A stretch of DNA of 64,000 nucleotides from Lysinibacillus sp. FSL W8-0992 (GTDB taxonomy: Bacteria; Bacillota; Bacilli; Bacillales_A; Planococcaceae), in the NCBI RefSeq assembly GCF_038008685.1, contig NZ_JBBOZQ010000001.1, positions 1,178,001 to 1,242,000 on the forward strand. The letters run 5' to 3'. The notes beneath the pieces are model-generated. The model was not told the DNA's origin, searched no databases, and saw only the letters and a program-made list of their open reading frames with translations. Made by a program: the position numbers and the translations under genes. Of the stretch, positions 58,873 through 64,000 are shown piece after piece. How positions within the stretch are numbered: the stretch's first letter is position 1; each line of letters opens with the position of its first letter.

Positions 58873-59082
58873 ATTCCATTCAATATTCATACCGATAATA
58901 TCTGCAATTTCTTTTACTTCACTATATTTTATAGTACCACGTGTAAGCTTATTTGAAATATTTTGCACAGTTGTCTGTTTATCAACAGGTAAATTTTCAT
59001 TCATTTTATTGACAATATCAGTTATTGTCCATCCAGAAGATGAGATGTAACCTTTAATTTCGTTCTTAATTGTATTAGACAT
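58852..59082 (-). CDS. Second small regulator, DUF6471-like HTH
   Basis: 76 residues, ATG behind AAAGGAGG. YISSSGWTITDIVNKMNENL followed by TTVQNISNKLTRGTIKY looks like a helix-turn-helix repressor of the LLM/DUF6471 type found in phages. It is transcribed opposite to the rightward accessory genes. Repeated TTTATTC sites lie upstream, so it probably controls the right-hand genes independently of the CI/Cro switch (inference). Confidence 0.72.
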   Translation of the reverse strand: MSNTIKNEIKGYISSSGWTITDIVNKMNENLPVDKQTTVQNISNKLTRGTIKYSEVKEIADIIGMNIEWNKKEDAQ

Positions 59083-59135
59083 GTTATGCCTCCTTTTTCT
59101 TTATTATAGCCAATTATTTCACTTTAATAAATAAT

Positions 59136-59207
59136 TTTATTCAAAAATGAATAAAAAGGATTGCTATTTTATTCACTATGGTTTATTCTTACACTATAAC
59201 GAATAAC
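59136..59207. promoter_or_regulatory. Repeated TTTATTC operators and divergent promoter
   Basis: TTTATTC occurs at 59136-59142, inverted at 59149-59155, again at 59168-59174 and 59182-59188, with a near-match inverted at 59201-59207. A rightward promoter TTGCTA (59161-59166) - 17 bases - TATTCT (59184-59189) lies within. Likely control site of the DUF6471-like regulator. Confidence 0.6.
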
Positions 59208-59284
59208 AATTATCAAATGGCTATCAATAGTCAGTCGGTGAATGGACGAGAAATAATCGACAATTTGAAAGGATGTGAGGGCAA

Positions 59285-59365
59285 ATGAAAGTTACAGCTA
59301 AAGAATGGCGAGTGATGTCTGATCGCAATAAACAATTACTTTTAAAAGCAGTAGCAAACAAATAA
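59285..59365 (+). CDS. 26-residue small ORF
   Basis: MKVTAKEWRVMSDRN followed by a basic helical end (KQLLLKAVANK). It has GTGAGGG upstream and is the first frame after the divergent promoter. Could be a real small protein of the element; unverified. Confidence 0.45.
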   Translation: MKVTAKEWRVMSDRNKQLLLKAVANK

Positions 59366-59392
59366 AACATATATGGAAGGGAATTGGTGAAC

Positions 59393-59950
59393 ATGCAACA
59401 GCAAACACATCACACATTAAAAACAGTTGTACAAGAAAATAACCACAGTGCATATGAATTATCTGCACAAATGGTTCAATTAGAGGTTATACAAGGGGCA
59501 GTAGCGAGATTACTAGATCGTGTTGACGATATTGTTCACAACGGTTGGAGCAAAGACCGAGGATTAGCTTATATGGCAATAGATGAAATTCGAGATACTG
59601 TTCGTTTAATTGATATAGGCTTTTGTCCACTAACAAAAAGCATTGGTGAATCAATAAAAGGAGTAAATAAAACTTCTGACAAATTGTTTGAACTAATTGT
59701 TTCTAAAGGCTCGTCAGACGAATCGGGCGATGCAGCTGCCAAACCTGATATGAACAGTGTGGAAGGTTGTAACTACCTTACTATGGAAAACAATGTAAAA
59801 ATATTTATCAAGGAATTTGGTAGAGAGCCAGAAAGTTTTGAGGAAGTGTTAACGTATATTCAGGAAACAGTAGAGAGAGTTGTGAATAAAAAAAATGAAA
59901 ATAAAAAAGCCGATGCGCTAACATCGACTCATGAAACATATACTAGATAG
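59393..59950 (+). CDS. Unknown protein of the element
   Basis: 185 residues from ATG 59393; in-frame GTG 59387 and TTG 59384 are possible starts (AAGGG at 59377-59381). Mostly helical. An N-terminal part (about 1-85) rich in Gln, with AVARLLDRVDDIVHNGWSKD, then a Ser/Gly/Asp linker, then a short C-terminal domain (FIKEFGREPESFEEVLTYIQ). I do not recognise it. It lies in the accessory region between the head module and the TAC locus. Confidence 0.65.
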   Translation: MQQQTHHTLKTVVQENNHSAYELSAQMVQLEVIQGAVARLLDRVDDIVHNGWSKDRGLAYMAIDEIRDTVRLIDIGFCPLTKSIGESIKGVNKTSDKLFELIVSKGSSDESGDAAAKPDMNSVEGCNYLTMENNVKIFIKEFGREPESFEEVLTYIQETVERVVNKKNENKKADALTSTHETYTR

Positions 59951-60118
59951 TATTTTAACACATAGAAGGGGCTTGCTCAATTTTGAGTAGTCCTTTTTTG
60001 ACTTCACGAAGGACTTGCTACGGCAAGTAATTATTATAATATCAAAAACTTATTATACATACACACTTCTATTTATGGTAAATTGTAGATAATCATTTTT
60101 CGTAAAAGAGTGAATCTA

Positions 60119-60760
60119 ATGAATATAATTCAATTTGATGCATATCATGGTACTAATGAGGATTGTGCCAATGAGATCGTTAAAACTTCTAATTTTATAA
60201 TTAGTAAAAAAAGAAAAGACCATTGGCTTGGGTACGGTAATTATTTTTTTCGTGATGATCCAGAACAGGCTTTACTTTGGGCAAAAAGTAGATATAAAGA
60301 TGTGGAAGCCATACATAAAGTTTTAGAAGTGTCGGTAAAATTAAATAGAAAACACTACTTAAACTTAGATTCAAGAAGTGGGATTGAAACTTTAAATAGA
60401 ATCTGTATAGAGTTGGACATAATTAGGAAGATGCGAATATCAGGGGGTAAGATTAATACACCTGAATTTGCCTGTTTCTTTTTCAGTATGTTGGATCCGG
60501 AAATTTATTGGGTGATATTTAGAACGTTCGATGTTAAAACAAAAAGAACCTTACCTATTGTTGATTCATTAGGATTTGAAAGTGGTAATAATTTAGTTAC
60601 TTTTAATATGCACGGTGCACAGGTATGTGTAAGAAATGATAAAGCAATTCAAAATAATAGCATTTCTCTTTATAATTTTGATACTATAAGTATAAGTAAA
60701 GATATTCCAATAGGGCTTATTCATAGGAGGGGAAGACATGGGAAACGGGTTATTAAGTAA
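60119..60760 (+). CDS. Toxin candidate of a TAC system: ADP-ribosyltransferase-like (CmdT-like)
   Basis: 213 residues from ATG 60119. The N-terminus has FDAYHGTNEDCANEIV (a YHGT strand as in PARP/diphtheria-type and DUF3990 transferases) and then GYGNYFFRDDPEQALLWAK near 38-56, the typical second ART motif. The third catalytic residue cannot be fixed by eye. The two genes behind it encode a small protein and a SecB-like chaperone. CmdT of E. coli CmdTAC is an ART that modifies mRNA, in the same gene order. The antitoxin gene overlaps its end by 23 bases. Confidence 0.75.
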   Translation: MNIIQFDAYHGTNEDCANEIVKTSNFIISKKRKDHWLGYGNYFFRDDPEQALLWAKSRYKDVEAIHKVLEVSVKLNRKHYLNLDSRSGIETLNRICIELDIIRKMRISGGKINTPEFACFFFSMLDPEIYWVIFRTFDVKTKRTLPIVDSLGFESGNNLVTFNMHGAQVCVRNDKAIQNNSISLYNFDTISISKDIPIGLIHRRGRHGKRVIK

Positions 60761-61025
60761 AGAAGAAATTTTAGTATTAGCTAAAGATTTTGGTTTTGAT
60801 GTTTCTTTCGACTCTCCAGAACCTGGCGTATTTGATACTGTAACTGGTGAATTGAGAGACATTTCTAGTCACCTACAATTTGTTTGTGGGGAGTTTCAAA
60901 TTCTTGAAGATGACAAGGGAATAAATGTTAATGCGATAAGCGTGAAAGCAAAACAAGTTAAAGTACGTAGGTTTGAAGACTTATTTGAAGATTATCATAA
61001 ATATCCGTGCTTAGATATAGCATAG
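60738..61025 (+). CDS. Antitoxin candidate of the TAC system (CmdA position)
   Basis: 95 residues, ATG behind AGGAGGGG, starting inside the toxin gene. No DNA-binding motif visible. Two parts: a compact start (SKEEILVLAKDFGFDVSF) and a tail (VRRFEDLFEDYHKYPCLDIA) that could be the chaperone-addiction segment, which in TAC antitoxins keeps the protein unstable unless SecB-like chaperone binds. The assignment rests on position; no family is recognised. Confidence 0.65.
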   Translation: MGNGLLSKEEILVLAKDFGFDVSFDSPEPGVFDTVTGELRDISSHLQFVCGEFQILEDDKGINVNAISVKAKQVKVRRFEDLFEDYHKYPCLDIA

Positions 61026-61040
61026 ATAGGAGTTAATTAT

Positions 61041-61463
61041 ATGTCTGCAGTATTAGATTTTGAAAAGTTGAAAGTATTTGAAATGGTATATAAAAGTGAT
61101 TTAAATACTGATTTTGGAGACGAAATATCTCCAATTCTAGGCGTGGAAGTTGCAGTAAAAGACGACGATATTTATTCAGGTTTAGTTAAATTGTCGATTA
61201 GGTTTGGTGATGAGAAAGAATTACCTTATTTAAATGTAACTGTTGCTGGGGTTTTTAAATTAAATAGTAAAATTGAACTTACAGAGGAACAAGTTACCGA
61301 TTATTATGAGATAAACGCTACAGCTATTTTATTCCCATATTTAAGAAGTATTGTGACGGATCTAACGAGTAAAGGTGATGAATCACCTATAGTTTTACCT
61401 CCAATAAATGTACATGCTTACATCACAAATCAAAGAAATAAAAATAAATTAAGTAAAGCTTAA
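61041..61463 (+). CDS. SecB-like chaperone of the TAC system (CmdC-like)
   Basis: 140 residues, ATG behind TAGGAG. The pattern ATAILFPYLRSIVTDLTSK then LPPINVHAYI (about 93-128) aligns directly with the SecB signature (NILFPYARECITSMVSRG, LAPVNFDAL in E. coli). Earlier VKLSIRF and VTVAGVFKL match the SecB beta strands. Bacilli have no export SecB, so a SecB-like protein next to a toxin pair is best explained as a TAC chaperone. In CmdTAC, the chaperone senses newly made phage capsid protein and releases the antitoxin. Confidence 0.88.
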   Translation: MSAVLDFEKLKVFEMVYKSDLNTDFGDEISPILGVEVAVKDDDIYSGLVKLSIRFGDEKELPYLNVTVAGVFKLNSKIELTEEQVTDYYEINATAILFPYLRSIVTDLTSKGDESPIVLPPINVHAYITNQRNKNKLSKA

Positions 61464-61496
61464 AAGTTACTCTATTAATTAGGGTAACTTTTTTTA
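61463..61496 (+). terminator. Terminator of the TAC operon
   Basis: AAAGTTAC pairs with GTAACTTT, followed by a T run. Starts at the SecB-like stop codon. Confidence 0.88.
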
Positions 61497-61546
61497 GTAA
61501 AACACAAAGTTGCCCTCGACAACGCTATTTTGAATGGTAACTACAA

Positions 61547-61622
61547 TGTTCATGTTTTGTTCATGTTCATGTTTAAAAATAACCATTCTCGGTGGTTGAA
61601 GAAATGCAAAAACGTTGTTATA
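61547..61622. repeat. Probable integrase arm-binding sites, right end
   Basis: TGTTCATG at 61547-61554, 61558-61565 and 61564-61571, and AAACGTTGTTATA at 61610-61622, the exact inverse of 46808-46820 at the left end. Confidence 0.6.
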
Positions 61623-61666
61623 ACAGTCTTTTTATTGTCTATTTCATTGTGTTTTTAAAGGTGTTA

Positions 61667-61685
61667 AATGGGCGGCATGATGTAA
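61667..61685 (+). repeat. attR core (19-bp direct repeat)
   Basis: Exact copy of attL, here an orphan MGGMM-stop remnant. DNA to its right is the native sequence downstream of groEL. Confidence 0.95.
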
Positions 61686-61708
61686 GCCTTTCGTAGCAAA
61701 GGTTTACA

Positions 61709-61834
61709 AAGCTTTAAAGGTTAATGATTTTTCCATTAGAGAGCTTAAATATATGCGTTTTAAGCAATAATGTTATCCTTAAAAATAAAAGGGCTATCAC
61801 TCATAAAATGTTTTCTAACATTTTATGAGTGGAT
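61709..61834 (+). repeat. Intergenic repeat, copy 1 (with hairpin)
   Basis: CTTTAAAGGTTAATG, TTAGAGAGCTTAAATATATG, ATAAAAGGGCTATCACTC and a terminal hairpin (ACTCATAAAATG with CATTTTATGAGT, 61799-61830). Clearly related to 63100-63213 on the other side of the SLH gene. The rest of the 534-base gap between the TAC operon and the SLH gene holds the right att region and a terminator. Confidence 0.7.
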
Positions 61835-61842
61835 ATTGAAGT

Positions 61843-61880
61843 AATAAAAGCACATCACAATTGTGGTGTGCTTTTATTAT
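61843..61880. terminator. Terminator, palindromic
   Basis: AATAAAAGCACA...TGTGCTTTTATT around CACAATTGTG, T-rich on both strands. Probably the native terminator downstream of groEL before integration. Confidence 0.75.
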
Positions 61881-61997
61881 TGAGCCATCAGACAAATCTA
61901 ACTTTTTTGTGGTATATTTTTCATAAATATGATAAAATTACATTAATTACATAAGGAAAAAGTAGTTAAAATAAATAGGATAAAAGGAGTGTTTTTT

Positions 61998-63074
61998 GTG
62001 AAAAAAAGTTTAATACTAAGTTTTTTGGTAATCTTAGCTTCCTTAATGTTAAATTCGGAAGCTAAAGCAGAATTACCGTTTAGAGATATAACTGAATCAA
62101 GTCCAATATATGATGAACTTATTTATTTAGACGAAAGGGGTATATTAGGTGGGGGATATTCGTATATTTGGTATTCTCCGGAGCAACCAGCAGAAAGAAG
62201 ACAAGCAGTTACAATGATAGCTTTAGCTTTAGGTCTAGATGAAGCCAAAAGAAATACTATTTTTTCAGATATATCTAAAGACCACCATGCAAGTGGATTA
62301 ATTCAATCTGCTGTTGATAAAGGAATTGTAACTGGATATGGTGATGGAACATTTAAACCATATAATAATTTAACAAGAGGTAATTTTTCATTATTTATTG
62401 ATAGAGCATTTGGAGAGTATTTACCAAGTGGAACAAATATAGAATTTAAAGATGTACCCAAAACACTTAATTCATACAATGCAATAAAAAAATTATCTGC
62501 TGCAGGTATTACAACTGGTTATGGAGATAAAACTTTTAGACCAAATGAAACACTTACAAGAGCTCACTTAGCAATCTTTATGTATAGAACTGTAAAATAT
62601 TTAGAGGATAGAGGAGTTGTATTTAAGGATTCATCAAATAGTGATTATAAAGATTCTGACATTAAGTGGGGCATGTCGTATGATTCTGTGTACGAACTTG
62701 TAAAAAACAATATTACTACTTCTACCAGGAATGCTAGAATTATTACAAATAAAGCAAGGTATGCTTTAACAGGTGAAACATATTATTTATTTGATAAAAA
62801 TAATAGATTAGATTATTTTTGGCATGAATTTGATTGGAGCAAAGAAGAAAACTTACCAGACACGCTACCTTTGCTTCACAAAATGTATGAGGAAAAAGTA
62901 ATAGAAGAATTCGGTGTACCATTCTTAACGAATAAGGTCAGCAATTCTAGTTATTTGTCGTATTATTCTGCTTGGGATATGGGTGCATATTATGTAACAT
63001 TAGAAACTACAAAGAAAGCTGAAGGGGAAGTGACTGTAAAAGTTACTGTTTTTGACAGTCGTAAAGAATTGTGA
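61998..63074 (+). CDS. Secreted SLH-domain protein
   Basis: 358 residues from GTG 61998, behind AAAGGAG (GTG 61989 lies in the site). A signal peptide (1-24, ending SEAKA). Three S-layer-homology repeats (about 25-200) with FRDI..., GDGTFKPYNNLTRGNFS and GDKTFRPNETLTRAHLAIFMYR. SLH domains bind pyruvylated wall polysaccharide. The C-terminal ~150 residues (IKWGMSYDSVYELVKNN, FDKNNRLDYFWHEF) form an unknown domain. It is outside the element, between two related intergenic repeats. Confidence 0.88.
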   Translation: MKKSLILSFLVILASLMLNSEAKAELPFRDITESSPIYDELIYLDERGILGGGYSYIWYSPEQPAERRQAVTMIALALGLDEAKRNTIFSDISKDHHASGLIQSAVDKGIVTGYGDGTFKPYNNLTRGNFSLFIDRAFGEYLPSGTNIEFKDVPKTLNSYNAIKKLSAAGITTGYGDKTFRPNETLTRAHLAIFMYRTVKYLEDRGVVFKDSSNSDYKDSDIKWGMSYDSVYELVKNNITTSTRNARIITNKARYALTGETYYLFDKNNRLDYFWHEFDWSKEENLPDTLPLLHKMYEEKVIEEFGVPFLTNKVSNSSYLSYYSAWDMGAYYVTLETTKKAEGEVTVKVTVFDSRKEL

Positions 63075-63099
63075 TTTATAGTAAAAGATAGAGTAAACA

Positions 63100-63213
63100 A
63101 CTTTAAAGATTAATCGTTTCGCCAATAGAGAGCTTATATATGTATCTAAAATTTGTGTACCTCATTTATAAAGGGCTACCACTCCTCGTAATATTAATAA
63201 TTATGAGGAGTGG
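63100..63213 (+). repeat. Intergenic repeat, copy 2 (with terminator hairpin)
   Basis: CTTTAAAGATTAATCG, ATAGAGAGCTTATATATGTAT, ATAAAGGGCTACCACTC and a terminal hairpin, in the same order and spacing as 61709-61834. Confidence 0.7.
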
Positions 63214-63220
63214 TTTTTCT
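63179..63220 (+). terminator. Terminator of the SLH gene
   Basis: CCACTCCTC pairs with GAGGAGTGG (17-base loop), followed by TTTTTC. Confidence 0.92.
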
Positions 63221-63509
63221 TTACAATTAAAAACCCTTTTTAATAATATCCCCCTCAATTAACTTGCCCCTTGCAATACTCCAATAACTGAATAATAGTT
63301 GTTTTTTTCAAGTATATCACTTTTACATATAATGGGTAATATAGGACTGGTTTGGATATGTAATCATTAAAACTAATTCGTCAATTCAGCATAATGAATG
63401 TATACAGCAAAACAATAAGAAAATCTTAAGAATTGGTGCATGCGTTTGTTAAGATTTACTTAGTATTATATCCTTAGACGAATCCTAAAGAGATGGAGGA
63501 GTGAATGCA
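63221..63509. other. Intergenic region with an inverted repeat before the response regulator
   Basis: 289 bases without a gene. AAATCTTAA (63421-63429) and TTAAGATTT (63449-63457) form an inverted repeat about 50 bases before the regulator start and could be its own operator or a promoter element. Confidence 0.5.
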
Positions 63510-64000
63510 GTGAACATTTTGATATGTGATGATGATAAAGAAATTGTAAGGGCTATTAGTGTTTATTTAGAAAACGAAGGCTATCAAGTATTCAAAGCTT
63601 ACAATGGTATAGAGGCAATCGAACTTGTTCGAGATCAAGTTATTCATCTAATTATTATGGATATAATGATGCCAAAAATGGATGGCATTACGGCAACAAT
63701 GAAGATTCGGCAAGATAATATGATTCCGTTAATTATGCTTTCTGCTAAGTCGGAGGATTATGACAAAATACTTGGATTAAATATTGGAGCAGATGATTAT
63801 ATGGGCAAGCCGTTTAATCCATTAGAACTTGTCGCTAGGGTGAAATCGCTGCTAAGAAGGTATACGGCTTTTGGCAGTCTTGAGGTGAGTAGTAATATAT
63901 TTCAAACGGGTGGTCTTATGATTGACGATGAAAAGAAAGTCATTACCGTTGATAACCAAGCGGTTCATTTAACTCCAGTGCAGTATAAAATTTTAAAGCT
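63510..64000 (+). CDS. OmpR/PhoB-family response regulator, N-terminal part
   Basis: 163 codons to the window edge; the gene continues. GTG 63510 follows GGAGGAG. A complete receiver domain: acidic pair in ILICDDDKEIV, phosphorylation site Asp in IIMDIMMPKMDG (about 52-53), LSAKSEDYDKILGLNIGADDY and the KPF motif. The winged-helix domain starts with LTPVQYKILK at the edge. Closest in style to VanR/PhoB-type regulators. A sensor kinase gene is expected next. Confidence 0.92.
   Translation, partial: MNILICDDDKEIVRAISVYLENEGYQVFKAYNGIEAIELVRDQVIHLIIMDIMMPKMDGITATMKIRQDNMIPLIMLSAKSEDYDKILGLNIGADDYMGKPFNPLELVARVKSLLRRYTAFGSLEVSSNIFQTGGLMIDDEKKVITVDNQAVHLTPVQYKILK

Noticed and set aside
61041..61463. 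A housekeeping SecB for protein export
   Set aside because: Bacilli export proteins without SecB, and the gene is inside a mobile element in an operon with a toxin candidate.
61547..61571. Short repeats resembling a CRISPR array
   Set aside because: The TGTTCATG units are 8 bases long, with spacing of 6-11 bases and no spacers or cas genes; integrase arm sites explain them.

Overview
The window is a piece of a low-GC Gram-positive chromosome. The 16S rRNA sequence, the gene content and the gene order (alr-mazEF-sigB, ydcC-acpS, tsaEBD-rimI, rex-tat-groESL) point to a Lysinibacillus-like member of the Planococcaceae/Caryophanaceae. Most starts carry a strong AGGAGG-type ribosome binding site, and GTG and TTG starts are common.

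Layout. 1-11.6 kb: the start of a CoA-transferase, a LytTR regulator, an AraC regulator, a YidC-type insertase, a D,D-carboxypeptidase, cardiolipin synthase, an MFS exporter, RodA and several unknown genes. 11.8-29.6 kb: wall synthesis (ddl, murF, alr), an esterase, a CshA-like RNA helicase, the YdbS/YdbT pair, a rhomboid protease, acpS, the lipoprotein YdcC, the MazEF pair, a shortened rsbV-rsbW-sigB operon with its own sigma-B promoter, tex and sprT. 29.6-36 kb: eight tRNAs, a 16S-23S-5S rRNA operon and a ninth tRNA. 36-46.8 kb: tsaE-tsaB-rimI-tsaD, a dense cluster of DnaA boxes, an ABC-F protein, rex, tatA-tatC, a CPBP protease and CIRCE-controlled groES-groEL.

46.77-61.69 kb is a 14.9-kb integrated element at the 3' end of groEL, bounded by a 19-bp direct repeat. 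It has an integrase, a divergent CI/Cro-type switch, a PrimPol-helicase replication protein followed by an iteron-rich probable origin, and a head/packaging module (HNH, TerS, TerL, portal, fused protease-capsid, two connectors). It has no tail, holin or lysin genes. This is the layout of a capsid-forming phage-inducible chromosomal island (cf-PICI), a satellite that makes its own heads and takes tails from a helper phage.

Beside the right attachment site sits a three-gene operon: an ADP-ribosyltransferase-like toxin candidate, a small protein and a SecB-like chaperone. The order and content match toxin-antitoxin-chaperone (TAC) anti-phage systems, above all CmdTAC. I regard this as the most interesting locus in the window.

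61.7-64 kb: an SLH-domain surface protein between two related intergenic repeats, then the start of an OmpR-family response regulator. A family of structured non-coding repeats (four copies, all on the plus strand, each upstream of a same-strand gene) is spread through the chromosomal part.
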